64,000 bases of DNA. Origin: Arthrobacter sp. D5-1. GTDB lineage: Bacteria > Actinomycetota > Actinomycetes > Actinomycetales > Micrococcaceae. This document shows positions 1 through 8,220 of the stretch, in pieces (positions within the stretch are counted from its first letter, which is position 1; each line of letters opens with the position of its first letter). The stretch lies in contig NZ_CP014571.1 of NCBI RefSeq assembly GCF_017357425.1, positions 4,030,001 through 4,094,000 of the forward strand, written 5' to 3'. The notes below the pieces were generated by a model, which had not been told where the DNA came from, did no database searches, and saw only the letters and a list, made by a program, of their open reading frames with translations. Both the position numbers and the translations under genes were made by a program.

Positions 1-154
1 TGAGGTTCGGCGCGCCGGTACCTTCTCCGAGGCCGGCCTCTTCGATGTCCTCTTCCACGCGGGGCTGTGCCTGGCCTCCGCCGGCTTCCTGCTCTGCCGT
101 AGGAGTGCCGTAGCCTCCCACTTCCTCTTCCGGTGTGGCATTCTGCTTGTCCAT
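1..154 (-). CDS. Hypothetical acidic protein, partial (C-terminus outside window)
   Basis: Reading leftward from an ATG at 154 gives 51 residues without a stop before the window edge. The visible part is rich in Glu, Gly and Pro (it begins MDKQNATPEEEVGGYG), with no hydrophobic segment, and looks intrinsically disordered. A good ribosome binding site (AAAGGACAG) lies just upstream of the ATG, which supports the start. I do not recognise a family. The 150 bases to its right contain no other convincing gene. Confidence 0.6.
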   Translation of the reverse strand, partial: MDKQNATPEEEVGGYGTPTAEQEAGGGQAQPRVEEDIEEAGLGEGTGAPNL

Positions 155-305
155 ATGACCTGTCCTTTCCCTGAGCGGTGGAACGTGTTGATGGAACACT
201 TCGAACCTATAAGGGTACTTAGTGTCATGTCCATGTCGAGACCAAAATCGTCAGTAATCTTAGCAATTTGTTGACAAACGTTGTATGGTGCGGCCTCGCG
301 TCATG

Positions 306-509
306 TCAGGACGGCTGCGGCACCTCACACCCGCCCTGAGGGTCCAGGCCCGTGTAATTCAGGGGGCCGGCGACGATATTCAAAGCTATGGTTGCAAACT
401 GCGAGCACTGCGCAGGCGGGGCGCTGAAATAACCCCGCTGGCCGGCCGCAATTGCGCCGATGACGAGCCAAACTACAACGATCAGCCCGATGATTGAACC
501 GATGCGCAT
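306..509 (-). CDS. Small single-pass membrane or secreted protein
   Basis: A 67-residue protein whose first 22 residues (MRIGSIIGLIVVVWLVIGAI) form one hydrophobic segment, either a signal anchor or a signal peptide. The remaining ~45 residues are polar with two cysteines (QCSQF and GGCEV), so the tail is probably outside the cell. GGAAGAA precedes the ATG closely. It is a lone gene with no operon partner. I cannot assign a function; the membrane prediction is directly visible in the sequence. Confidence 0.6.
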   Translation of the reverse strand: MRIGSIIGLIVVVWLVIGAIAAGQRGYFSAPPAQCSQFATIALNIVAGPLNYTGLDPQGGCEVPQPS

Positions 510-630
510 TTTCTTCCGCCAATCGCTAAACTGACGACTTTTCAGGAATTAGTGGCAAACACCCGCCAGGGGTCACCAAGAACGCGGCCGCGGACAGGAA
601 ACCTCCCCGCCCGCGGCCGCGCTGCTCCGA

Positions 631-894
631 TCAATCCGTAGGATTGGTTTCGGTGGTCAGACCACGGTTGTCCGTGGTTCCTTCGTCCTTCTCTTCTGCC
701 GGCCCTGGCGGGTTGGCTGACTCGCTGGGGCCAGCATCGACGGCGTCGTCCGGACTTTCCGACGAGGCGTCACCTACAGGTACCTGCCCGCTGGATTCAG
801 GCATCCCCGGATCCCTGGGAATGGGATGGCCGGGGGTGGTGGTTCCATCGCGGACCTGGGCAAAACCGGCAACTTCGCTTGGATCAGTTGTCAT
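631..894 (-). CDS. Hypothetical low-complexity acidic protein
   Basis: An 87-residue protein beginning MTTDPSEVAGFAQVRDG, rich in Pro, Ser, Gly and Glu (PPGPAEEKDEG near the end), without membrane segments and probably disordered. I placed the start at 894 rather than at an earlier in-frame codon because its ATG overlaps the TGA of the upstream hydrophobic small gene in the classic ATGA arrangement, implying translational coupling. No family recognised. The pairing of a tiny membrane protein with a disordered acidic protein suggests an envelope role, but that is only inference. Confidence 0.55.
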   Translation of the reverse strand: MTTDPSEVAGFAQVRDGTTTPGHPIPRDPGMPESSGQVPVGDASSESPDDAVDAGPSESANPPGPAEEKDEGTTDNRGLTTETNPTD

Positions 895-1049
895 ACGCGC
901 GACCGGCCACGGCCAAGAACCCAGCCCAGAAGGGCCAGCACCAAGAGGATGATTCCAACCCACAGCAGGAAGCTGAGGGCTTGGTTGAATCCGCCCACGA
1001 GGAGCAGGATGATCGCGATTACGCCGGCGATTATTAAAAGTGTGTTCAT
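891..1049 (-). CDS. 52-residue hydrophobic two-helix membrane protein
   Basis: Translation gives MNTLLIIAGVIAIILLLVGG, a short linker FNQALS, then a second hydrophobic helix ending in GWVLGRGRSRV with a basic tail. It would sit in the membrane as a helical hairpin with the positive end in the cytoplasm. A GAAGGG motif sits about 11 bases before the ATG; a second in-frame ATG four codons upstream is possible. Its stop overlaps the start of the acidic protein downstream. Hydrophobic proteins of this size are common in actinobacteria and of unknown function. Confidence 0.65.
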   Translation of the reverse strand: MNTLLIIAGVIAIILLLVGGFNQALSFLLWVGIILLVLALLGWVLGRGRSRV

Positions 1050-1278
1050 TGAGCTACGCATCCCTTCAATAAATTTTGTCTATTCAGGAAGGCGTCCGCT
1101 GGTACCCCGATAAGGGGCGCCACCCATGCCAACGGGCACCGATCGAAGAAATAGTTCTCCATATCGCTTTAGTACCCTCCGGAATCGGGTTCAAACGAAA
1201 CCAATACTCCAAAGAAGCACGTCCACAGCATCATGATAGGCGCGCTTTGAGTTGCGGCGAAGTATTTTGACAGGAAAC

Positions 1279-2043
1279 TTAGTAGCCCTTGGCGGAGAAC
1301 GCCCCCAAAGCCCTGCTGATCTCACGCGCGGTGCCGGTGGCCGCCTCACCGTATTCCTGGTATTTGGCGGGGACTATCCTGCTGGAAGGCCCCGAGATGG
1401 AGATGGATCCGGCAGCGACACCGCCCGGCCCCAGCAGCGGCACGCCGATGGAAGTGATCCCCGTACTGAGGCCTTGTTCGTTGATGGAGTACCCACGGGC
1501 ACGTGTGTCCGCGATCATCTCGCGAAGCCGTGTGGGATCCACCACGGTCTGCGGCGTCAGCGCTTCCAGCGGGCCAGCCAGGTAATCGTCAACGAAGGCC
1601 TCGTCAGCAGCCGATAAGTAGGCCATTCCTGTAGAGGAGGCGTGCATCGGCAGGCGCGAACCCAGCGGGAGGAAAGCCCTCAGGACGTGCGGGGTGTCGA
1701 GTCGCTCGATGATGAGCATGTAGCCGCGGTCCGGGACCGCCAAGTGAACCGTTTCCGTCGTGTCCAGCTGCAGCGCGTTCAAGGGGCCCATTGCCGCGTC
1801 ACGGATCACTGATCCGCTGCTGCCACGGCTTGCCACAGCGAAGGCATGGTTGGTCAAAACCCACTTGCCGGCCTGGACCTCGGACTGCGCCACCCAGCCC
1901 AGTTCGGCCAACGTCCTGAGCATACGGAGCACGGTGGCCTTGGGCACGTCCACCTCGCGGCTGAGCTCGGACAAGCCTGCGGGCTGGTTGTCCGAGACTG
2001 CTTCCAGCACCCTGATGGCCGTGACGACGCTTTGCGTGCTCAT
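1279..2043 (-). CDS. IclR-family transcriptional regulator
   Basis: A 254-residue regulator. Residues about 1-65 form a winged helix-turn-helix (LSELSREVDVPKATVLRMLR is the recognition region). The remainder matches the IclR effector-binding domain, with the characteristic LPMHASSTGMAYLSA segment and a C-terminal GGVAAGSISISGPSSRI motif. Length is typical of the family. It is transcribed divergently from the MatC-type transporter, CoA-transferase and crotonase genes and almost certainly controls them. A palindrome in the shared intergenic region is the likely operator. The effector is presumably the transported carboxylate or its CoA derivative, which cannot be identified from sequence. Confidence 0.9.
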   Translation of the reverse strand: MSTQSVVTAIRVLEAVSDNQPAGLSELSREVDVPKATVLRMLRTLAELGWVAQSEVQAGKWVLTNHAFAVASRGSSGSVIRDAAMGPLNALQLDTTETVHLAVPDRGYMLIIERLDTPHVLRAFLPLGSRLPMHASSTGMAYLSAADEAFVDDYLAGPLEALTPQTVVDPTRLREMIADTRARGYSINEQGLSTGITSIGVPLLGPGGVAAGSISISGPSSRIVPAKYQEYGEAATGTAREISRALGAFSAKGY

Positions 2044-2103
2044 GCAACCCTCCCGCTTGACCGACTAACTCCAGTGCCCTACATTACAGGCGACTTCCCA
2101 AAA

Positions 2104-2118
2104 TGAACCGATGGTTCA
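2104..2118. promoter_or_regulatory. Candidate IclR operator palindrome
   Basis: TGAACCGATGGTTCA is a perfect inverted repeat (arms TGAACC/GGTTCA, 3-base centre) in the 113-bp gap between the divergent IclR gene and the transporter gene. A third half-site, TGAACC, follows 8 bases later at 2123-2128. IclR proteins bind such short palindromes near their own promoters. The assignment is inference from position and symmetry. Confidence 0.55.
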
Positions 2119-2156
2119 TCCAGTGAACCGACGTAGTTTGATTGGAGAACGGGCTT

Positions 2157-3536
2157 ATGGAATTACAGATACTGGCCCTCGCCATCTTTGTAGGCGTCTT
2201 CGTCCTGGCCACCCTGCGCAAAGTGCACATTGGAGTGCTCATGTTCGCAGCGGCCGCCGGCGTGGGTGTGTGGATGGCCGGGATGACCATCGAGAAGGTG
2301 GTGGCAGGCTTTCCCATCGGAATCCTTGTCCTGCTGGTTGGCGTGACCTATTTCTTTGCGATCGCGCAGGCCAACGGGACCATCGACCGCATCATCGAAA
2401 TGGCCATCACCAAAGTGGGTGACCGCGCCTTCTTCCTTCCCTTGGCTTTCTTCGCCCTCACCATCGGCATCTCTGCCATGGGCTCACCCCTGGCCGGACT
2501 GGTCATGGCACCCATCGGAATGCCCCTGGCCAAGCGGTACGGCATCGACCGCATGCTCATGGGGTTGGCCATCGGATCGGGGCTCAGCGCGGGCGGATTC
2601 GCACCCACCAGCCTGTTCGGCATCGTCACCTACGGCACCGCGAGGGCAGCCGGAATCGATCTGGATCCCCTGGTCCTTTTTGGCGTGGCCCTGGGCACCA
2701 ACATCCTGCTGCTGGGGGCCGCCTACGTGCTCTTCGGCGGTTTCAAGCTGCTCAACACCCGCACGGCTGACGGTTTCGGCACCAACCTGCCGCGCTTCAG
2801 CGCAAGCCGCCCGACGCCGTCGCACCCTTTTGAACGCGAAGGCACCATTGCACGGGGCAAGAAGGCCGCCGAACAGGCCGTTCAGGTCCTCGACGAACTG
2901 GCCCCCGCGCCGCAGCCTTCGCGGCTGGACCGCAACCAGATCATCACCGTGCTCTGCATGGCCGGATTGGTTGCCACCGTCATCCTGATGTCCGTCCTCG
3001 GCGCAAGCCCGGACATCGGTGTCCTGTGCTTCGCGTTCGCCTCGGTCCTCACGCTGTGCGACCCACAGTCCGGGAAATCGGCCGTAGCCAAAATCGACTG
3101 GTCCACCGTCCTGCTGGTAGGCGGGATCATCACGTTCGTCGGAGTGCTTCAGACCATGGGAGCCGTCGCGTTGCTCGGCGAAGCAGCCGGCGCCGTCGGG
3201 ACTCCCTTGCTGGCCGCGCTGGTGATCTGCGCTATCGGTGCCCTCATTTCCGCCTTCGCCTCCACCACCGGGATGCTCGCTGCGCTGGTTCCGCTGGCAC
3301 TCCCGCTGGTGGCCTCCGGGGACGTCGCCGGATGGGCGGTTATCGCCACCCTTGCCGTGTGTTCGTCCATTGTTGACGTCTCTCCGTTCTCTACCGTCGG
3401 CGCCACGTTCGTGGCCACCGTCGACGCCGATGAACGCCCCCGCATCACCAGGTTCCTCACCCGTTGGGGCTTGTCCATGGTGGTGGCCGGGCCGCTCTTG
3501 CTGGTTGGCGCCCTGGTGCTGCCCTCCAGCCTCTAA
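2157..3536 (+). CDS. MatC-type dicarboxylate carrier / SLC13-like permease
   Basis: A 459-residue integral membrane protein with about 12 hydrophobic segments. The N-terminal half (ELQILALAIFVGVFVLATLR onward, with GSPLAGLVMAPIGMPLAKRYG) resembles the MatC dicarboxylate-carrier N-terminal domain. The C-terminal half has the ion-transporter-like SAFASTTGMLAALVPLALP and CSSIVDVSPFSTVGATFVA segments. The ATG at 2157 is chosen because GGAG lies 9 bases upstream; a TTG five codons earlier would sit on the ribosome binding site. It is the first gene of an operon with a CoA-transferase and crotonase, so it probably imports a (di)carboxylate such as a malonate- or mesaconate-like acid that is then activated as a CoA ester. 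Confidence 0.8.
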   Translation: MELQILALAIFVGVFVLATLRKVHIGVLMFAAAAGVGVWMAGMTIEKVVAGFPIGILVLLVGVTYFFAIAQANGTIDRIIEMAITKVGDRAFFLPLAFFALTIGISAMGSPLAGLVMAPIGMPLAKRYGIDRMLMGLAIGSGLSAGGFAPTSLFGIVTYGTARAAGIDLDPLVLFGVALGTNILLLGAAYVLFGGFKLLNTRTADGFGTNLPRFSASRPTPSHPFEREGTIARGKKAAEQAVQVLDELAPAPQPSRLDRNQIITVLCMAGLVATVILMSVLGASPDIGVLCFAFASVLTLCDPQSGKSAVAKIDWSTVLLVGGIITFVGVLQTMGAVALLGEAAGAVGTPLLAALVICAIGALISAFASTTGMLAALVPLALPLVASGDVAGWAVIATLAVCSSIVDVSPFSTVGATFVATVDADERPRITRFLTRWGLSMVVAGPLLLVGALVLPSSL

Positions 3537-3563
3537 AACCGTCTCAAAGTTAGGACAGCAATC

Positions 3564-4811
3564 ATGCTCAAACCACTCCGCGGAATCACCGTGATCGACC
3601 TCAGCCGGGCCCTCGCCGGCCCCTATTGCACCGCACTCCTTGCCGACATGGGCGCCCGGATCATCAAAGTCGAAAGCGTCAATGGTGGCGACACAGCCCG
3701 CCAATGGCCGCCATTCCAGGATGGTCACAGCCTCTATTTCGACTCCGTCAACCGCAACAAAGCCTCCGTGTGCTTGGACTTCTATTCAGTGGAAGGTCGT
3801 GAAATCCTCTCCGGTTTAATTGCCGATGCGGATGTCCTGGTGGAAAACTTCAAGCCCGGCACTTTGGAAAAAATGGGCTTCACAGCATCCCGGCTTGAAG
3901 AGCTGAACCCGGGACTCGTGGTGGGATCCGTCACCGGGTTCGGCAACACCGGCCCGCTCAAGGACGACGCCGGACTGGACCAGGTCATCCAGGGAATGTC
4001 AGGGCTGATGTCCGTCACGGGGCCTGGCCCAGGTTCCGGCCCCGGCGAGGCCTACCGGGTCGGCATACCGATCGTGGACATCACCTCCGGGATGATCTGC
4101 GCCTTCGGAATTGTGTCAGCGCTCCTGGGGTCCCGGAATGGCGAGCGCCCCGGCCGCGTGTCCACCTCCCTGCTGGAGACGGCCCTGAATCTGTCCGCGT
4201 TCCAAGGGCAGAAGGCGCTCAGTCTCGGTGAAGCACCAACGCCGCAGGGCAACGACCACCCGGTCATCGCCCCCTACGGCATGTTCGCCACAGCCACGGA
4301 ATCCATCAACATCGCCGTGGGAAGCGACAAACAATGGCGCGCGTTCTGTGGACTGCTCGAGATGCCCACCGCCGTGGAGGATCCCCGTTTCGTCACCGGC
4401 GCGGACCGCTCGGCCAACAGGGATCAGTTGACGGAGCTCATTGAAGCTGCCCTGTCCGCGAAGCCGGCAGCCGAATGGGTTCCGCTGATCAGCGCGGCCG
4501 GGATCCCGTGCGGCCCCATCTACAACTACACCCAGGCACTGGCCTCGGACCAGGTCGCCGCCCTGGGACTCGTCCAGCACAGCAGGCGTCGTGATGGGTC
4601 CGAACTCCCCCTGCTCCGCGGCCCGCTCAGCCTGGACGGAGAGGCCAGCAAAATCCTGGCTCCCCCGCCGCTGCTCGGCGAGCACACCGCCCAAATACTC
4701 ATGGAGCGTGGAATGACGCACGACGACGTCACCCGGCTTGAGCGAGAGGGCCGCCTCGTCTGCGTGCCGGCTTCCGTCCTGGTTCCGGAAACTTTGGGAG
4801 CGCAGCGATGA
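3564..4811 (+). CDS. Family III CoA-transferase (CaiB/BaiF type)
   Basis: A 415-residue protein with the family's opening LRGITVIDLSRALAGPYCT, the DMGARIIKVES CoA-binding segment and VENFKPGTLEKMG. Asp139 in GLDQVIQGMSGLM is the probable nucleophile that forms the aspartyl-CoA anhydride. Family III enzymes move CoA from a donor thioester to a carboxylic acid, here probably the acid brought in by the upstream transporter. It starts 28 bases after the transporter, and its last codons overlap the next gene's ATG (ATGA). Substrate cannot be told from sequence; carnitine, mesaconate, oxalate and succinyl-type donors are all precedents in the family. Confidence 0.88.
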   Translation: MLKPLRGITVIDLSRALAGPYCTALLADMGARIIKVESVNGGDTARQWPPFQDGHSLYFDSVNRNKASVCLDFYSVEGREILSGLIADADVLVENFKPGTLEKMGFTASRLEELNPGLVVGSVTGFGNTGPLKDDAGLDQVIQGMSGLMSVTGPGPGSGPGEAYRVGIPIVDITSGMICAFGIVSALLGSRNGERPGRVSTSLLETALNLSAFQGQKALSLGEAPTPQGNDHPVIAPYGMFATATESINIAVGSDKQWRAFCGLLEMPTAVEDPRFVTGADRSANRDQLTELIEAALSAKPAAEWVPLISAAGIPCGPIYNYTQALASDQVAALGLVQHSRRRDGSELPLLRGPLSLDGEASKILAPPPLLGEHTAQILMERGMTHDDVTRLEREGRLVCVPASVLVPETLGAQR

Positions 4812-5647
4812 CCGTAGTATCCCCGGCAGACACTGCCCGTCCCGAGGTTTCCCGTGCCGGCGGCATCGTCGTCGCGATATCTGCCGGCGTGGCAACCGTG
4901 GAAATCTGCAACCTTGCGCAGCGGAATGCCCTGACCCGGGCCATGTGCCTGGAGATCCAGGAACTGATGCCGCAGTTGGACGCCGATCCTGACGTTGCCG
5001 TGGTGGTGCTGCGCGGCGCTGGGAACACGTTCTGTGCCGGGGCCGCCATCAGCGAACTCGCTTCCGTCCTGATCGATCTGCAAGAGGACGGTTCCACGGT
5101 AGATCACCTCAGCGCCGCAGACTCTGCCATCGCTTCCCTCGCCAAGCCCGCGGTGGCGCTGGTCGATGGCGCCTGCATGGGTGGCGGCTGGCAGATCGCC
5201 TCCGCCTGCGACTTCATCATCGCCAACGAACGGGCAGTCATCGGACTGACGCCGGCCAAGATCGGTATCATCTACCCGCGACCGGGCATCGAACGGCTTG
5301 TCCGCCTGGTGGGTCACGCCAACGCCAAGTACATCCTCCTCACCGGACAGACGTTCAGCGCCACTGAAGCCCGCGCGCTCGGCCTGGTGGCCGACGTCGT
5401 GCCTTCCGAGTTCTTTGAGGAGAAGTGCGCAGCACTGATCAATACGCTCCGGAGCCGTTCGCAGTTCTCCATGCATTCGATGAAGCGGCTGATGAACTTG
5501 ACTGACGCCAGTTCCGGCCTGGCGGTAATTGACCAGGAGTGGGCGGAGGCGTGGGCGGCGATGCCGGACAGCCCGGACATGGAGATCGGCATCAAAGCGT
5601 TCCTGGACCGCGAGCAGCCCCGGTTCACGTGGCGGCCTGTGGGCTGA
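4808..5647 (+). CDS. Crotonase (enoyl-CoA hydratase/isomerase) family protein lacking catalytic Glu
   Basis: A 279-residue crotonase-fold protein. The oxyanion-hole strands are visible (FCAGAAISELAS and CMGGGWQIASACDF). At the position of the first catalytic glutamate in classical hydratases it has Gln (GGGWQIA), and in the second region it reads TPAKIGIIYPRP rather than the usual PEI/PEV. It is therefore unlikely to be an ordinary hydratase and may be a CoA-ester hydrolase, decarboxylase or isomerase of the superfamily. It overlaps the CoA-transferase stop by four bases, so the two are co-translated and act on the same CoA ester. Confidence 0.82.
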   Translation: MTVVSPADTARPEVSRAGGIVVAISAGVATVEICNLAQRNALTRAMCLEIQELMPQLDADPDVAVVVLRGAGNTFCAGAAISELASVLIDLQEDGSTVDHLSAADSAIASLAKPAVALVDGACMGGGWQIASACDFIIANERAVIGLTPAKIGIIYPRPGIERLVRLVGHANAKYILLTGQTFSATEARALGLVADVVPSEFFEEKCAALINTLRSRSQFSMHSMKRLMNLTDASSGLAVIDQEWAEAWAAMPDSPDMEIGIKAFLDREQPRFTWRPVG

Positions 5648-5712
5648 CTCACGCCGCATCACGGCACAAGACGGCACCTCCCTTCGTTGGTAAGGAGACG
5701 AGGGGAGGCCTC

Positions 5713-6318
5713 ATGCTCATTGTTCTGACTGGAATTGACGGTTCGGGAAAAACGACGGCGGCCCGCGCCTTGGTCGATTCTGCCCGCGCCGAGGGGCGGA
5801 ATGCGCTGCTGCTCAGCAACCACGCCGCCCGGCGCCGTATGTCGCTGGTGTCCGAGCGGTTTGGCTGGAAATTGCCACCGCGGCCAGCCGACGTCATTGA
5901 AACCGGCGTCAGGTTGTTCAACGTGCTTCTCAACCATGCGCGCGCCCACAAGTTCGACGGCCTGGTGGTGATGGACCGTCACCTGCACTGCCAGCTCGCA
6001 CTGCGTCAGGCCAATGGTTTAGGCCGCGGCCGGCTGCTTCCGTGGCTGCTGGGAAAGCTCCCAGCGCCGGACCTCTCAGTCCATTTCGACGTCGACCCCC
6101 GTCTCGCCCACCAACGGGTCACGGCACGCGGGACTGACAACGAAACACTGGCTGACCTTGAGGCTTTCCGCGCCGCATACCGTTCGCTGCCCGAGTTTGA
6201 CGACTTTGAGGTGGTCGACGCAGGCGGGAATCCGGAGCAGGTGTTTGCCCAGCTGAACCGGGTGATCGCCGCCGGCGGGGAAGCTGCGGTCCCCCGACCC
6301 CACCAAGCCACGGCTTGA
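5713..6318 (+). CDS. Thymidylate-kinase-like P-loop kinase
   Basis: A 201-residue P-loop protein. Walker A is GIDGSGKTT at residues 7-15, followed by VVMDRHLHCQLA, matching the DR(Y/H) motif of thymidylate kinases. A lid-like R-rich segment follows (RVTARGTDNETLADLEAF). The fold is the TMK family of nucleoside monophosphate kinases, but the protein is divergent and probably not the housekeeping Tmk. ATG at 5713 is preceded by GAGGGGAGG. It lies 65 bases after the catabolic operon on the same strand but is functionally unrelated. Substrate unknown; deoxynucleotide or another small phosphorylated substrate. Confidence 0.7.
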   Translation: MLIVLTGIDGSGKTTAARALVDSARAEGRNALLLSNHAARRRMSLVSERFGWKLPPRPADVIETGVRLFNVLLNHARAHKFDGLVVMDRHLHCQLALRQANGLGRGRLLPWLLGKLPAPDLSVHFDVDPRLAHQRVTARGTDNETLADLEAFRAAYRSLPEFDDFEVVDAGGNPEQVFAQLNRVIAAGGEAAVPRPHQATA

Positions 6319-6385
6319 CTTGCTCCCCGGCTCACGACGGATAGGCTCGCCCCATGCCAACTACGGCGTTCCTTGGGGGGAATTG

Positions 6386-6604
6386 ATGAGCGTTAAAACC
6401 AGACGTAGCCTGCTGATCTTCGTGTTCGGATTCGGGACCTACGCCGTTCTTTTATCGACGTTGGGTCCGCTCCCATCTTTGGCATTGGGTGGTGTTGTGG
6501 CCGCCCTCGCCGTTTTTGTTGACCGGTGGATTCGGATACGGCGGGGAACCCCTATGACTCAATCACCCGATAACGCCTCCACTCTGGGTCAAGGGCATCC
6601 TTGA
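6386..6604 (+). CDS. Small two-helix membrane protein
   Basis: A 72-residue protein with two hydrophobic helices (SLLIFVFGFGTYAVLLSTLG and LALGGVVAALAVFVDRW) and a polar tail. The ATG at 6386 is preceded by a GGGGGG run 5 bases away. Its TGA overlaps the TTG start of the next gene (TTGA), and that gene in turn overlaps a third, so the three form one translationally coupled unit. I do not recognise the family. Confidence 0.6.
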   Translation: MSVKTRRSLLIFVFGFGTYAVLLSTLGPLPSLALGGVVAALAVFVDRWIRIRRGTPMTQSPDNASTLGQGHP

Positions 6605-7497
6605 GTCAGGCCGCTGAACGCACGACGGCGGACATCGCCTTTGCAGTCGCCGCCCGCCGGGGTGCGGGTTCGGTGTCGTTGGGAGGAGCCGGGACCGAGT
6701 TCCTCTTTTATGAAGCCGCCGGTGGCTTAGTTCGTGAGGGCTACCGGATTCCCCGTTCGAGTGAATTCAACACGGCGAACAACAGGGATGTCTCAGCCGA
6801 GACCCTACAACGTCAGGAAATGATGTTGGCGCACTGGGCTTCGGACAACGGCATCCCCAGCGCCGCCGCCATTGATCTTGTGATGCAAGACGGCTTCCCC
6901 GTACTAATTCTGGAAGTCGTAGACGACGACGGTTCCGATCTGGATTGCTCGGCACTTGGATCAGTTATCGCCTCTATGCACCGTCTGCCAGTTCCCGGCC
7001 TTCCTTTGGTTGCCCAAGCAGGAAGGCCTTGGGATGCCCGGCTCGTAGACCGGCTGGAGGAACGATACTCGCGTCTTCGGATCCGCCATTCGCTCCCCAA
7101 CCTGCCTCCCTCAGCAACACTGCAGGCAACGCTCGAACGCAACTCCAGCGAGCCCCGCCTTATGCATATGGACCTTCGACGCCAAAACGTCAGGGTCCGC
7201 AGCGGTCAGCCGCTTGCGATCTTCGACTGGAGCAACACCCTCGCAGCACCTCCAGATCTGGAGATCGCAAGGATCAGTGAGTACTCCGTCATCAGGGAAA
7301 ACGGCATCGACTATACGGCCTTCCTGGACGGCTACTCCAAAGGTGGCGGGAGCATCGACGTCGGAAGCCTGTCCTGGCCCATCTACACTCTTGACGCTGC
7401 GGTGATGCTCGCGGGAGTCTTCGACACCGTTGCCCCGGATCCTGAAGTGCGCGAGCACTTTCTATCCCGCGCGCGGGCACTGGTGCGTGAACTGTGA
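6601..7497 (+). CDS. Aminoglycoside-phosphotransferase-like kinase (APH/choline kinase fold)
   Basis: A 298-residue protein of the APH/protein-kinase-like fold. The Brenner-type catalytic loop is HMDLRRQNVRV around residue 189 (HxDxxxxN), followed about 10 residues on by the metal-binding AIFDW. The C-terminal helical part carries the family's acidic-rich EIARISEY segment. It probably phosphorylates a small hydroxylated molecule. Nothing ties it specifically to aminoglycosides. Start is TTG, overlapping the stop of the small membrane gene; its own stop overlaps the next GTG. Confidence 0.72.
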   Translation: MSQAAERTTADIAFAVAARRGAGSVSLGGAGTEFLFYEAAGGLVREGYRIPRSSEFNTANNRDVSAETLQRQEMMLAHWASDNGIPSAAAIDLVMQDGFPVLILEVVDDDGSDLDCSALGSVIASMHRLPVPGLPLVAQAGRPWDARLVDRLEERYSRLRIRHSLPNLPPSATLQATLERNSSEPRLMHMDLRRQNVRVRSGQPLAIFDWSNTLAAPPDLEIARISEYSVIRENGIDYTAFLDGYSKGGGSIDVGSLSWPIYTLDAAVMLAGVFDTVAPDPEVREHFLSRARALVREL

Positions 7498-7967
7498 ACG
7501 GGACATCAACGCTGATTTCAGAGGCCCGGATCAGTCGCGGCTCCCAGAAGGTCATCGCAAGCGTGGTGGGCATGCTGTGCATATTCATCGTTGTGACCTC
7601 CATTCCCAGCGGTGTACTGCTGATCAGCGCAGGGCTGGTGGCGGTCATTGCGCTCCTGACAGTTTCGGTACTCCGCATCAGGGTGACCGTTGAAGCCACG
7701 GAGCAGAGCCTGACCGTCAGATGCCGGCCGTTCTATTCGAGGGCGATCCCGCTGAAGGACGTCGTCGATGCCTCCCCGGCGCCGTCCAGTTCAATGACCG
7801 AAGGCTTCGGCGTCCGGTACTTGGGCCAGCGGACGTGGGGGCTGCTGGTCGGCGGCCCGGCAATCGTCTTGGAGACCCCCGGCCGCACCTGGCTGATCTC
7901 CACGCCGGACCCGGAGTCCACAGCCGCGTCCGTCCTCGCCCACGCCGGCAGGCTGAAGGACAGATAA
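7494..7967 (+). CDS. Membrane protein with PH-like cytoplasmic domain
   Basis: A 157-residue protein. Two hydrophobic segments near the N-terminus (VIASVVGMLCIFIVVTSIPS and GLVAVIALLTVSVLRI) are followed by an all-beta region (RVTVEATEQSLTVRCRPFYS ... IPLKDVVDA) resembling the bacterial PH domain of small actinobacterial membrane proteins. It ends in a segment with Trp-Leu-Ile strands. GTG start overlaps the stop of the upstream kinase-like gene (GTGA). Last gene of the coupled trio. Function unknown. Confidence 0.6.
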   Translation: MNGTSTLISEARISRGSQKVIASVVGMLCIFIVVTSIPSGVLLISAGLVAVIALLTVSVLRIRVTVEATEQSLTVRCRPFYSRAIPLKDVVDASPAPSSSMTEGFGVRYLGQRTWGLLVGGPAIVLETPGRTWLISTPDPESTAASVLAHAGRLKDR

Positions 7968-8171
7968 CGGCAGGTGGTTTACCACCATCGTGGCAACAGT
8001 TTCGATGAACATACACGGTAGAGGGCCAGCTCGAAGAGCACCTCTACATTCAACGTGGACGTGTAGCGTTTAGGGCCCTTCACCGGGCAATTTTGCGGGC
8101 GGGTCTTACGGGAATCCGAGGCCCCAGGGAGTTACGGGGAATTGGCTCGGAGCTTCTCAGGAGTGAAGAGT

Positions 8172-8197
8172 GGCCGGTGGAGGACCGGTTTACGGGC
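8172..8197. repeat. 26-bp intergenic palindrome, subtype 2
   Basis: Degenerate member: left half GGCCGGTGGAGGA, right half CCGGTTTACGGGC. It sits just upstream of the 8221 gene. A separate isolated half-site (CCCTTCACCGGGC) lies at about 8076-8088. Confidence 0.45.
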
Positions 8198-8220
8198 ACC
8201 GGTTCGTCTGGGCCTCAACG

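Noticed and set aside
2484..3728. Long minus-strand open frame (414 codons) opposite the transporter
   Set aside because: It is a Gly/Asp/Gln/His-rich shadow of the MatC-type gene, with no hydrophobic core, no start signal and no family resemblance.
4526..5677. 383-codon minus-strand frame opposite the CoA-transferase and crotonase
   Set aside because: It is the complement of two well-supported plus-strand genes and has Arg/Ser/Gly-rich shadow composition.
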